Positions 49,772 through 58,413 of a DNA stretch of 64,000 nt are shown here, piece by piece (within the stretch, counting starts at the first letter, position 1; the number at the start of each line of letters is the position of its first letter). The position numbers and the translations under genes are program-made. This stretch comes from Thiopseudomonas alkaliphila. GTDB taxonomy: Bacteria > Pseudomonadota > Gammaproteobacteria > Pseudomonadales > Pseudomonadaceae. The notes below the pieces were generated by a model. The model was not told where the DNA came from. It did not search any database and saw only the letters and a list, made by a program, of their open reading frames with translations. Location: contig NZ_CP012358.1 in the NCBI RefSeq assembly GCF_001267175.1, forward strand, positions 412,501 through 476,500, given 5' to 3'.

Positions 49772-50911
49772 TTAGTGTGCTTGATAGCTAATGCGTACAG
49801 TACGTAGCTTAAGTGCAGTGGGGGCTTTTTGCCGTAATTGTTCGGCCAGTTGCGGCTCAATGACTTCAGGCAAGGGAAGTAATAAATCAACTTCGATCTG
49901 TCCGCTTAAATAATGCAAAGTTGCTCTGCCTAGTACGGCAGGCGCAATGACTCCTTGCCAGCTAATCGCCAGCTGCTCAAGCACATGGTGGCGTAGCGGT
50001 AGGTCAGCACACAAGTCAGAAAGCGCATCATCTTCAGGATCAATATGAATCATCACATCGCCAATGCTTTCGTGCTCTTCCATTAGACGCATTCTCACAT
50101 AGTCACCAATATGGTGGCCTTCAGATACACTGAGATGCGAGTCTACTTCAATATGCACATCAATTAAGGAAGTACCAGCCATACGCCGAGAGCGTAGCAT
50201 ATGCATGCTTTTCACACCCTCAACTTGCTTAATGACTCGTTTAATGGCTTTGATTTTTTGTGGTTCTAATCCGGTATCAATCAGTTCGCGAATCGCACTC
50301 CAGGTTTGATCCCAGCCGATTTTAACAATCATCACAGCCACTGCTAGGGCGGCAAAGGCATCTAAATAAGGGAAACCTAATAAACTGCCACCCACACCGA
50401 TAAACACGACAATCGAAGAAATAGCATCTGAGCGGTGGTGCCAGGCATTCGCTGCTAGCAGGCTGGATTTGGTTTGCTTAGCGGCGCGCATGGTGTAGTG
50501 ATACAGCCATTCATTAGCGGCAATCGACAGTGCGGCTACCCACAGCACAATTTGGGTAGGAATCAGTAGTGTTTCAGGCTCAAGTAAACGCTTACCGGCA
50601 TCCCACATAATGCCAGCTGCAGTCACCATCAAGACCACACCCAAGAGTACAGTAAAGGCGGTTTCAATTCGGCCATGCCCGTAAGGGTGCTCTTGATCTG
50701 CTGGCTGGTTGCTGTATTTGGCCGCAAACCACACCATTAAGTCAGTACTAAGATCGGCCAGTGAGTGCAAACCATCGGCTAATAGCGCATGGGAGTGACC
50801 AATAAAACCAAAAATAATTTTGCCAAAGGTTAGCGTAGCGTTAACTAAGGCACCCACTAAGCTGGTATTGCGCATAGCTTTTTGCCGCGCCTGAATGAGT
50901 TCTTTGTTCAT
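49772..50911 (-). CDS. Cation diffusion facilitator metal exporter
   Basis: A 379-residue CDF family protein with about six membrane segments in residues 15-200. Metal-site residues are in LLADGLHSLADLSTD (Asp pair near 45-53) and AWHHRSDAISS (His and Asp near 157). A cytosolic C-terminal domain follows from about 205. It is longer than FieF (300 residues) through an extra C-terminal piece of about 80 residues. Zn2+ or Fe2+/Mn2+ export is the family role; the metal is not decided. Confidence 0.88.
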   Translation of the reverse strand: MNKELIQARQKAMRNTSLVGALVNATLTFGKIIFGFIGHSHALLADGLHSLADLSTDLMVWFAAKYSNQPADQEHPYGHGRIETAFTVLLGVVLMVTAAGIMWDAGKRLLEPETLLIPTQIVLWVAALSIAANEWLYHYTMRAAKQTKSSLLAANAWHHRSDAISSIVVFIGVGGSLLGFPYLDAFAALAVAVMIVKIGWDQTWSAIRELIDTGLEPQKIKAIKRVIKQVEGVKSMHMLRSRRMAGTSLIDVHIEVDSHLSVSEGHHIGDYVRMRLMEEHESIGDVMIHIDPEDDALSDLCADLPLRHHVLEQLAISWQGVIAPAVLGRATLHYLSGQIEVDLLLPLPEVIEPQLAEQLRQKAPTALKLRTVRISYQAH

Positions 50912-51054
50912 GTCTTACCCACATTGCTAGCAGAGAATTGTAGGCACGGTACGCAGTCTGCAAAGCTTTGTCTAGTAAGGCTTTGCCAGAACTTTTAGAT
51001 GGGTTTGCATCTAATAATCATTGCTAATTTAATCAAGCGTAAGGCGGGTGATTT

Positions 51055-51462
51055 ATGAGACAAACACTCAGCACAAAAATACGGGCACTAGTAATGGTCA
51101 TCGGTGGTCTGCCGCTACTGGGAGCAGCCAGCCAAGCCACGAGCAATTCAGCTCAGGCCGCGCAGGGTGACGCGATGGTACAAAAAATCTATCAGTGTGA
51201 GCGGGGCTTAGTATTGCCAGTGAGTTATATCAATACCCAGTCGGGTGGAGCCTTTGCTGTGCTGCAGGTAGAAGGGAGACAAATACCCATGCAAATTACC
51301 AGTAGCGGTTCAGGTGCGCGCTATCTCTCAATTAATCAAGAGTTACGCTATAGCTGGCACACTAAAGGTGAGTTGGGGGTTTTATCCTGGATTAGCTCCA
51401 ATAAAAAAGCCCCAAAAGAAGAGCAAGGGCTATTAAAAGATTGTAAAGAGCTGCTTAGGTAA
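51055..51462 (+). CDS. MliC-like C-type lysozyme inhibitor
   Basis: A 135-residue secreted protein. The signal peptide (about 1-35) ends near AQAAQ. The mature part shows the MliC domain pattern: YQCERGLVLPVSYIN, GRQIPMQITSSGSGARYLS, and a Trp-containing strand WHTKGELGVLSW, with Cys in YQCE and in KDCKE able to pair. MliC blocks host or environmental lysozyme. No lipobox is present, so it is probably periplasmic and soluble. The gene precedes mscS by about 60 nt. Confidence 0.8.
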   Translation: MRQTLSTKIRALVMVIGGLPLLGAASQATSNSAQAAQGDAMVQKIYQCERGLVLPVSYINTQSGGAFAVLQVEGRQIPMQITSSGSGARYLSINQELRYSWHTKGELGVLSWISSNKKAPKEEQGLLKDCKELLR

Positions 51463-51525
51463 CGCAAAATTATCCTAGGCGAGACATTGTTCGCAGATTT
51501 ATCACTTAATAAACAAGAGGTTTTC

Positions 51526-52362
51526 ATGGGTAGCAGTATCCAGCAATGGACAGAGCAAGCGAAACAAAACTGGTGGCCATGGCTGCTTGAATATGGCAGT
51601 CATGTGTTATTTGCCCTAATCACCTTAGTGGTAGGCTGGTGGCTGATTAATCGAGTGGTTAATGCCATTGAGCGCTTCACTCAGCAGCGCCACGCTGATC
51701 CGATGCTCAGTGGCTTTATTAGCTCGCTGGTCAGTGCGCTACTGCGCATCATGCTGTTGATTAGCGTGGCTGGCATGCTCGGTATCCAAACAACGTCCTT
51801 TATTGCTTTGCTCGGTGCAGCTGGTTTGGCCGTTGGTATGGCATTGCAGGGCAGTCTGTCAAACTTTGCAGGTGGCGTGTTGATTTTGTTTTTACGACCG
51901 TTTCGGGCTGGCGATTACATTGAGGCCCAAGGCACTGGTGGAACGGTTGAAAGTATTATGATTTTTCATACGGTGTTAAAAACCGGAGATAATAAAACCG
52001 TAATTTTGCCCAATGGCGCATTATCTAACGGCAGTATCGTGAACTTTTCCCGCAAGCCGACCCGCCGAGTTGATCTTAATTTAGGAATTGATTATGGCGA
52101 CGATTTACAGCAAGCCCGCGCAATCTTATTGGCGATTGCAAATGCCGATGAGCGCGTACTGCAAGAGCCAAAGCCTGTGGTGTATCTGACCTCGCTGGGT
52201 GATAACTCGGTTAATATCTCGTTGCGGATGTGGGTGAAAAGTGCCGATTATTGGGGTGTATTCTTTGAGCTACAAGAGCAAGCAAAAGAGCGCTTTGATG
52301 CGGAGGGAATTAATTTCCCATTCCCACAACGCACCGTGCATCTGGCCAAGCAGGCGGACTAG
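51526..52362 (+). CDS. mscS: MscS-type mechanosensitive channel
   Basis: A 278-residue inner-membrane channel opening under hypo-osmotic stress. Three membrane segments lie near 20-125. The pore helix TM3 holds the Gly/Ala-rich FIALLGAAGLAVGMALQGSLSNFAGG near 88-112 (core AAGLAVGMALQGSLSN). The beta domain includes the conserved ILPNGALSNGSIVNFSRKPTRR-like motif near 163-180. ATG 51526 has aagagg about 6 nt upstream. A stem-loop and T run follow. Confidence 0.93.
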   Translation: MGSSIQQWTEQAKQNWWPWLLEYGSHVLFALITLVVGWWLINRVVNAIERFTQQRHADPMLSGFISSLVSALLRIMLLISVAGMLGIQTTSFIALLGAAGLAVGMALQGSLSNFAGGVLILFLRPFRAGDYIEAQGTGGTVESIMIFHTVLKTGDNKTVILPNGALSNGSIVNFSRKPTRRVDLNLGIDYGDDLQQARAILLAIANADERVLQEPKPVVYLTSLGDNSVNISLRMWVKSADYWGVFFELQEQAKERFDAEGINFPFPQRTVHLAKQAD

Positions 52363-52392
52363 CAGAGCAATATGACGGCCTGATTAAAAAAT

Positions 52393-52440
52393 AGCCACTG
52401 CTCGGCAACTGAGTGCTGACAGTGGCTGCAGCGTATTTTT
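52393..52440 (+). terminator. Possible terminator after mscS
   Basis: Arms agccactg (52393-52400) and cagtggct (52420-52427) enclose 19 nt, followed 7 nt later by a run of seven T. The gap between stem and T run makes it only a moderate candidate. Confidence 0.45.
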
Positions 52441-52566
52441 TTAAGTTATTCACAGACCCTTCCACACTTTTTGTGAGTAATCCCTTGGTCGCATAAAGTC
52501 AGAAAAATGATAGGAATCAAGCTGTAACAAACTGTTGAAGAAGATTCCGCCGTGCTTACATAAGGC

Positions 52567-52575
52567 TGCTATAAT
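52567..52575 (+). promoter_or_regulatory. Extended -10 promoter candidate for the ccm operon
   Basis: The sequence tgctataat gives a consensus TATAAT with the TGn extension. It stands 56 nt before the ccmA start, with no good -35 box, as is usual for extended -10 promoters. It is the only strong promoter-like site in the gap before the nine-gene unit. Confidence 0.5.
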
Positions 52576-52630
52576 CCGCGCGGTTATACCTTTATTACAT
52601 GTCTTCTGATTGGGTTAGTGTGAGCTTGCT

Positions 52631-53236
52631 GTGAGCCATCTTTTATTCTCTGCCGAAAACCTTAGTTGTGAGCGCGACGGTCGTTTGCTGTTTCAGCAGC
52701 TGAGCTTTACCGTGCAGGGGGGCGATATGCTGCAAGTGGTTGGACCGAATGGCAGTGGTAAATCAAGTCTATTGCGTTTAGTGACCGGCATGCGTCAGCC
52801 CAGCTCGGGTCACATTCAGCGGCAAAGCTCTGGAATTTTATGGATTGGCCATGCACCAGGGATTAACGGTTTATTGAGTGCGGAAGAGAACCTAAGTTGG
52901 TTGTCAGCATTAACCGGTGTTAAGGCCAGTGCGGTGCAAATTCAGCAAGCACTAACTGCCGTTGGCCTGCGCGGTTTTGAGGATGTGCCTTGCCACACCT
53001 TATCAGCGGGGCAGCAGCGGCGTGTGGCTTTAGCTCGTTTGTATTTGCCAGCTGCCGCACTGTGGGTATTGGATGAGCCCTTTACAGCACTAGATAAAGC
53101 CGCAGTGGCTCAGCTTGAACAGCATTTAGCTGCGCATTGTGAGCAAGGAGGTGCTGTGATCTTAACTACGCACCATGACTTACAGCATAAACCCCAACAG
53201 TTTGCTGAAGTAGATCTAAGTAAGGCAGGGCGTTGA
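52631..53236 (+). CDS. ccmA: Cytochrome c maturation ATPase CcmA
   Basis: A 201-residue ABC ATPase of the CcmABCD complex, which releases holo-CcmE. Walker A is [12 protein letters not shown] near 38-49, the signature is [14 protein letters not shown] near 120-133, and Walker [14 protein letters not shown] near 140-152. It starts with GTG 52631 and is first in ccmABCDEFGHI. Its stop overlaps the ccmB start. Confidence 0.95.
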   Translation: MSHLLFSAENLSCERDGRLLFQQLSFTVQGGDMLQVVGPNGSGKSSLLRLVTGMRQPSSGHIQRQSSGILWIGHAPGINGLLSAEENLSWLSALTGVKASAVQIQQALTAVGLRGFEDVPCHTLSAGQQRRVALARLYLPAAALWVLDEPFTALDKAAVAQLEQHLAAHCEQGGAVILTTHHDLQHKPQQFAEVDLSKAGR

Positions 53237-53904
53237 TGTCATTATTTTTCTTATTATTTCAACGAGAAGCGCGCTTACTATTTCGTCGAGTTTCTGACTT
53301 GATTAACCCGCTGATTTTTTTTGCTATTGTAGTTGCGCTGTTTCCATTAGCGGTTGGGCCAGAGGTCGGGTTATTGCAGACACTATCGCCTGGTTTGATC
53401 TGGGTAGCGGCACTGTTAGCTGTGCTGTTGTCCCTAGATGGTTTGTTTCGCGCAGACTTTGAAGATGGCTCCCTAGAGCAATGGGTAGTTTCCGAGCGTT
53501 TTTTACCTTTGCTGTGTTTGGCCAAGGTGGCTGCGCACTGGCTATTTTCAGGGTTAGCCTTGGTCTTATTAGCGCCTGTTTTAGCCTTGATGCTAGGACT
53601 GCCTGCAGCTTGCATTCCTGACTTATTACTGTCGTTATTGCTCGGCACCCCAGTGCTTAGCTTGCTAGGAGCAGTGGGCGCTGCACTAACCGTTGGTCTA
53701 AAACGGGGTGGATTGCTCTTGGCGTTATTGATTTTACCGCTTTATATTCCGGTGCTGATTTTAGGCAGTGGTACTTTACAAGCCGCACTGCAAGGCTTGC
53801 CCACCACTGGTTATCTGCTGTGGATGGCCTGTTTAACCGTATTAAGTATTACCTTAACTCCTTTTGCGATAGCTGCAGGGTTAAGTATTAGTGTGGCAGA
53901 ATAG
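53236..53904 (+). CDS. ccmB: Heme exporter-like subunit CcmB
   Basis: A 222-residue membrane protein with six hydrophobic segments. The family pattern starts FFLLFQREARLLFRR, then DLINPLIFFAIVVALFPLAVGP near 20-42 (first part DLINPLIFFAIVV). SLDGLFRADFEDGSLEQ near 70-86 is also conserved. ATG 53236 overlaps the ccmA stop (TGATG). With CcmA and CcmC it forms the ATP-driven release complex. Confidence 0.95.
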   Translation: MSLFFLLFQREARLLFRRVSDLINPLIFFAIVVALFPLAVGPEVGLLQTLSPGLIWVAALLAVLLSLDGLFRADFEDGSLEQWVVSERFLPLLCLAKVAAHWLFSGLALVLLAPVLALMLGLPAACIPDLLLSLLLGTPVLSLLGAVGAALTVGLKRGGLLLALLILPLYIPVLILGSGTLQAALQGLPTTGYLLWMACLTVLSITLTPFAIAAGLSISVAE

Positions 53905-53961
53905 CCGGCTAACAAACGTGATGATTAAGCTCCCACTGAATGAAGAAGGTATAATAAATCA

Positions 53962-54711
53962 ATGAATTGGGCATGGTTTCATAAATGGGGTTCACCTAAG
54001 TGGTTCTATGAAAAAAGTGGTAATTGGTTACCTTGGCTAGTCATTGCATCCATTATTTTATTAGCTGTAGGGATGGTGTGGGGACTCGCGTTTGCCCCTG
54101 AGGATTATCAGCAAGGTAACAGCTTTCGGATTATTTATATCCATGTTCCTGCGGCATTTCTAGCCCAGTCAATTTATGTGACCTTAGCCATTGCCGGTCT
54201 GGTCAGCTTGGTCTGGAAAATGAAGGTTGCCGATGTTGCTTTGCAGCAAGCAGCACCTATTGGGGCGTGGATGACGTTTATTGCACTCTTTACTGGTGCG
54301 GTGTGGGGTAAGCCAACCTGGGGTGCATGGTGGGTATGGGATGCGCGTTTGACGGCGATGCTGATTTTATTGTTTTTATATTTTGGAGTGATCGCCTTAA
54401 GTCATGCGATTACTAACCGCGAAAGTGCGGCTAAAGCGTGCGCGATTCTATCCATTGTCGGAGTGGTTAATATTCCCATAATTAAGTACTCGGTAGAATG
54501 GTGGAACACCTTGCATCAGCCTGCCACCTTTACCGTAACCGAAAAACCGGCGATGCCCTTCGATATGTGGATGCCTTTATTGTTAATGGTGTTGGGGTTT
54601 TATTGCTTTTTTACTGCGGTGTTATTTGTGCGAATGCGCTTAGAAATATTAAAACGCGAGCACCGAGCCCGTTGGGTCGGTGACATTGTGAAGCAACAGC
54701 TGGAGCGCTAG
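53962..54711 (+). CDS. ccmC: Heme lyase-type subunit CcmC
   Basis: A 249-residue membrane protein that loads heme onto CcmE. The tryptophan-rich WWD motif is [18 protein letters not shown] near 114-131, flanked by His residues (IYIHVPAA near 59 and LHQPATFT near 185). Six membrane segments are visible. It starts 57 nt after ccmB and is followed directly by ccmD. Confidence 0.96.
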   Translation: MNWAWFHKWGSPKWFYEKSGNWLPWLVIASIILLAVGMVWGLAFAPEDYQQGNSFRIIYIHVPAAFLAQSIYVTLAIAGLVSLVWKMKVADVALQQAAPIGAWMTFIALFTGAVWGKPTWGAWWVWDARLTAMLILLFLYFGVIALSHAITNRESAAKACAILSIVGVVNIPIIKYSVEWWNTLHQPATFTVTEKPAMPFDMWMPLLLMVLGFYCFFTAVLFVRMRLEILKREHRARWVGDIVKQQLER

Positions 54712-54713
54712 TT

Positions 54714-54890
54714 ATGTATTTTGCGTCCTTGAGTGATTTTTTGGCCATGGGTCAGCATGGCATCTATGTTTGGTCGGCCTATGCCGTAGCCCTTGCGGTG
54801 CTAGGTCTAAATGTTATGTTGCCGTTGTTAGCACGTCGGCGTTATCTGAAACAAGCAGCGCGTCAGTTGCGTCGGGAGCAGTCACTGTGA
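54714..54890 (+). CDS. ccmD: CcmD heme exporter small subunit
   Basis: A 58-residue protein that I translated directly. It begins [20 protein letters not shown], has one membrane helix (about 20-39), then a basic tail [15 protein letters not shown]. The MGxHGxYVW pattern is the CcmD signature. It lies 2 nt after ccmC, and its stop overlaps the ccmE start (GTGA). CcmD stabilises the CcmC-CcmE interaction. Confidence 0.92.
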   Translation: MYFASLSDFLAMGQHGIYVWSAYAVALAVLGLNVMLPLLARRRYLKQAARQLRREQSL

Positions 54891-55390
54891 ATCCAGTTCG
54901 TAAAAAACGTTTAATCATCGTCTTAGCTATCTTATTAGGCGTCAGCGCGACCGTAGGGATTGGATTACTCGCCTTGAAAGAAAATATTAACCTGTTCTAC
55001 AGCCCAACCCAGATCGCCCAAGGTGAGGCGCCGGAAGAAATGCGGATTCGTGCCGGCGGCTTGGTCAAAGACGGCTCGGTTAAGATTTTAAATGAGCAAG
55101 AGTCACAAAGTGACGACAAAACCATCGTCACTCGTCAGTTTGTGATCACCGATGGTCAGCATGATGTAACGGTGCAATTTACTGGCTTCTTGCCTGACTT
55201 GTTCCGCGAAGGGCAAGGAATTGTCGCGCAAGGTAAGCTGAATCATGCTCGGGTATTGTTAGCTGATGAAGTCTTAGCTAAACATGATGAAAACTACATG
55301 CCGCCAGAGGTGACTAAAGCCTTAGAAGAGGCCGGCGTTCTCAAGCATTATGAAAATGGCGATCAAGCGACCGCTAAGGATAAAAACTAA
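54887..55390 (+). CDS. ccmE: Heme chaperone CcmE
   Basis: A 167-residue membrane-anchored heme carrier. One membrane helix lies near 9-29 after a basic start (MNPVRKKRL). The heme-binding His is in [13 protein letters not shown] near 124-136, the covalent attachment site. The start is GTG 54887, overlapping ccmD; a longer upstream reading is a frame shadow. The stop overlaps ccmF (taATG). Confidence 0.95.
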   Translation: MNPVRKKRLIIVLAILLGVSATVGIGLLALKENINLFYSPTQIAQGEAPEEMRIRAGGLVKDGSVKILNEQESQSDDKTIVTRQFVITDGQHDVTVQFTGFLPDLFREGQGIVAQGKLNHARVLLADEVLAKHDENYMPPEVTKALEEAGVLKHYENGDQATAKDKN

Positions 55391-57384
55391 TGAATAGCTT
55401 TATGCTGTTTATTCCTGAACTGGGCCACTTAGCGCTAATTTTAGCGTTGTGCTTTGCCGTGGTGCAGTCAATTTTTCCGATTATTGGCGCGTGGCGCGGT
55501 GATCATCACTGGATGAGTTTGGCGCAACCGGCAGCTTGGGGGCAGTTTGCATTTTTGTTAGCGGCTTTTGCCTGTTTAACTTGGGCCTTCGTAGTAGATG
55601 ATTTTAGTGTGTCCTATGCGGCCAGTAACTCCAATAGCTTGTTACCTTGGTACTACAAGGTTAGTGCGGTGTGGGGAGCCCATGAGGGATCATTGCTGTT
55701 ATGGGCATTGATTTTAGCTGGCTGGACTTTTGCCGTTGCGATCTTCTCCAAGCAGTTGCCAGAAGAAATGCTGGCCCGCGTGCTATCCATTATGGGCATG
55801 ATCAGTGTCGGTTTTTTACTGTTTTTGATCGTGACCTCTAACCCTTTTGAGCGCTTATTGCCTTTAATGCCAATGGATGGGCGTGATCTTAACCCCTTAC
55901 TGCAGGACTTTGGCTTAATTGTACATCCGCCTATGTTGTATATGGGGTATGTGGGTTTCTCAGTCGCTTACGCCTTTGCCATAGCAGCATTGCTTGGCGG
56001 TAAACTCGATGCGGCTTGGGCACGCTGGTCACGGCCTTGGACCCTAATTGCATGGGCGTTTTTAGGCATAGGGATTGCATTAGGCTCTTGGTGGGCTTAC
56101 TACGAACTGGGTTGGGGCGGCTGGTGGTTCTGGGATCCAGTAGAGAATGCGTCCTTTATGCCTTGGCTAGTAGGCACAGCCTTAATTCACTCTTTGGCAG
56201 TTACCGAAAAACGCGGCGTGTTTAAGAGTTGGACAGTATTACTGGCGATTGCCGCGTTCTCCTTGAGCTTACTGGGAACCTTTTTAGTCCGTTCGGGCGT
56301 ATTAACTTCGGTGCATGCATTTGCTGCTGACCCTGAGCGCGGTGTCTTTATTTTAGTTTTCTTATTAGTGGTGGTAGGGGCATCTTTAACGCTATTTGCC
56401 TTACGTGCCCCCGTTGTTAAAAGCCATATCGGCTTTGGTTTATGGTCACGGGAAACCCTGCTGCTAATTAACAACATCATTTTAGTGGTTGCAACCACTA
56501 TGGTGTTAATGGGTACTTTGTATCCTTTAGTTTTAGATTCTCTAACTGGCGCCAAACTATCCGTAGGTCCGCCGTACTTTAATGCGCTCTTTGTGCCATT
56601 AATGGGCATCTTGATGCTGGCACTGAGTGTTGGGGTACTGTTGCGTTGGAAAGACACTCCAGTGAAATGGATTAGCAAAATGCTGCTACCAGTTTTATTG
56701 CTCAGCGGCATAGCGGCTCTAGGTTTAGGCTATTTCACCGCAGACTTTAATTGGGCGGTGGTAGCGGTTTACTTCTTAAGCTTTTGGATTGCCTTTGCTG
56801 TAGTGCGAGATGTGCTGGATAAAACCCGTCATCGTGGCCTTTGGAGTGGCATGCGTAAGCTGACTCGCAGCTACTGGGGAATGCACTTAGCACATATTGG
56901 CTTAGCCGTTTGTGCCATTGGTGCAGTGCTCTCTACTCAGTTTAGCTCTGAGCGTGACCTAAAAATGGAAATCGGCGATAAGCTGAGTATGGGCGGCTAT
57001 GAGTTTGTATTTGATGGTGCTAAGCACTTTGAAGGCCCTAACTATATTTCCGATAAGGGCACGATTCGGGTGTTTAAAGACAATAAGCAAATTGCCAAAC
57101 TACACCCAGAAAAACGCTTATACATTGTGCAGCAAATGCCAATGACTGAGGCAGGTATTGATCCTGGTTTTACCCGTGACCTCTACGTAGCTTTAGGTGA
57201 GCCATTAGATAATGGAGCTTGGGCTGTTCGTGTTCATATTAAGCCTTTTGTACGTTGGATTTGGCTAGGTGGTTTTTTAACGGGTTTTGGTGGCTTACTT
57301 GCTGCTGCTGATCGACGCTATCGAGTTAAAGTTAAACGTAAAGTGCGTGAGGCTTTAGCAACAGGAGAAACAGCCAATGTCTAA
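55390..57384 (+). CDS. ccmF: Cytochrome c heme lyase CcmF
   Basis: A 664-residue membrane protein that joins heme to apocytochrome c. About 14-15 membrane segments are visible. The WWD motif GWGGWWFWDPVENASFMPWL is near 239-258. Conserved His residues flank it (VHPPMLYMGYVGFS near 177, and LIHSLAVTE near 263). The C-terminal periplasmic part holds the KMEIGDKLSMGGYEF segment. The ccmG start lies inside its last codons. Confidence 0.96.
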   Translation: MNSFMLFIPELGHLALILALCFAVVQSIFPIIGAWRGDHHWMSLAQPAAWGQFAFLLAAFACLTWAFVVDDFSVSYAASNSNSLLPWYYKVSAVWGAHEGSLLLWALILAGWTFAVAIFSKQLPEEMLARVLSIMGMISVGFLLFLIVTSNPFERLLPLMPMDGRDLNPLLQDFGLIVHPPMLYMGYVGFSVAYAFAIAALLGGKLDAAWARWSRPWTLIAWAFLGIGIALGSWWAYYELGWGGWWFWDPVENASFMPWLVGTALIHSLAVTEKRGVFKSWTVLLAIAAFSLSLLGTFLVRSGVLTSVHAFAADPERGVFILVFLLVVVGASLTLFALRAPVVKSHIGFGLWSRETLLLINNIILVVATTMVLMGTLYPLVLDSLTGAKLSVGPPYFNALFVPLMGILMLALSVGVLLRWKDTPVKWISKMLLPVLLLSGIAALGLGYFTADFNWAVVAVYFLSFWIAFAVVRDVLDKTRHRGLWSGMRKLTRSYWGMHLAHIGLAVCAIGAVLSTQFSSERDLKMEIGDKLSMGGYEFVFDGAKHFEGPNYISDKGTIRVFKDNKQIAKLHPEKRLYIVQQMPMTEAGIDPGFTRDLYVALGEPLDNGAWAVRVHIKPFVRWIWLGGFLTGFGGLLAAADRRYRVKVKRKVREALATGETANV

Positions 57385-57916
57385 AGGCCGTATAGCGGCA
57401 GTAGTCGCAATTTTATTAGGCGTGGCGGCCTTTGCTTGGGTAGCTATCTTTGGGATCCATAATGATCCATCAGAGCTGCCTTCAGCCTTAATTGATAAGC
57501 AGTTTCCTGCATTTGAGTTGCAGCAGGTGGATAATAGCCAAGTGCTAATTACTGAAAAAAGCATGCTAGGTAAACCGGCTTTAGTGAATGTTTGGGCAAC
57601 CTGGTGCGCTGCTTGTAAAGATGAGCATCCGGTGCTGAATGACTTAGCTAAACAAGGCGTGGTAATCCATGGCGTGAACTACAAAGATGATAACGCCTCT
57701 GCACAAAAGTGGCTGCGTGACTTCCATAACCCTTATCAGCTGAATATTTTTGACCCTAAAGGTACCTTAGGTTTTGACTTAGGCGTGTATGGTGCGCCTG
57801 AAACCTTTATTGTTGATAAGGCAGGGAAGGTTCGTTACAAACTGGTAGGGGTAGTTACCAAGGAGGTTTGGCGTGAACGCTTAGCCCCGATTTATCAGGA
57901 GTTGCTAGACGAATGA
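57377..57916 (+). CDS. ccmG: Thiol:disulfide oxidoreductase CcmG/DsbE
   Basis: A 179-residue membrane-anchored thioredoxin-fold reductase. One membrane helix lies near 5-26. The active site is VNVWATWCAACKDEHPVL, a CAAC pair near 78-81. The GVYGAPETFIVD segment gives the cis-Pro loop near 140. It reduces apocytochrome Cys residues before heme attachment. aggag lies 9 nt before ATG 57377, which overlaps ccmF by 8 nt. Confidence 0.94.
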   Translation: MSKGRIAAVVAILLGVAAFAWVAIFGIHNDPSELPSALIDKQFPAFELQQVDNSQVLITEKSMLGKPALVNVWATWCAACKDEHPVLNDLAKQGVVIHGVNYKDDNASAQKWLRDFHNPYQLNIFDPKGTLGFDLGVYGAPETFIVDKAGKVRYKLVGVVTKEVWRERLAPIYQELLDE

Positions 57917-58413
57917 GTAAGCGAATAAAAGCCTTAATTTTTGGCACCTCGCTTCTGGTTAGCAGTAGCTGGGCGGCAATTGATACGTTTGAGTTTGCGG
58001 ATAAACAGCAAAATGAGCGTTTTCGAACCCTAACTGAAGAGCTGCGCTGCCCTAAGTGTCAGAATCAAAATATTGCCGACTCAGAGTCACCGATCGCTCT
58101 CGACATGCGGGCGGAGATTTATCAAATGCTGCAAGAGGGTAAAACCAATCAAGAAATTGAAGAGTTTTTGGTCGATCGCTTCGGTGAGTTTGTGCGCTAT
58201 CGGCCACCGGTTACCAACAGCACATTGCTGCTATGGTATGGCCCAGCGGCTTTACTAGGCGCAGGATTTGTGATTCTTGGCGTAATTTTATACCGCCGTA
58301 AGCGTGCCAGCATTAAACAAGCCCAAGCCAATGCCGCTCATCTAAATAGCCAAGAGCAACAACAACTCGAGGCTTTGCTGCGTCAACAATCTCAAAATAA
58401 GAGTGAATCATGA
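57913..58413 (+). CDS. ccmH: Cytochrome c maturation protein CcmH
   Basis: A 166-residue protein with signal peptide (about 1-21), the redox motif LRCPKCQNQNIADS near 44-57, and a membrane helix near 105-125 with a cytosolic tail. It is the short CcmH form, with the CcmI part encoded separately. It starts in the ccmG stop (ATGA) and ends in the ccmI start (ATGA). Confidence 0.95.
   Translation: MSKRIKALIFGTSLLVSSSWAAIDTFEFADKQQNERFRTLTEELRCPKCQNQNIADSESPIALDMRAEIYQMLQEGKTNQEIEEFLVDRFGEFVRYRPPVTNSTLLLWYGPAALLGAGFVILGVILYRRKRASIKQAQANAAHLNSQEQQQLEALLRQQSQNKSES

Noticed and set aside
52446..52454. DnaA-box-like ttattcaca
   Set aside because: A single near match with no cluster, AT-rich unwinding element or replication genes nearby.
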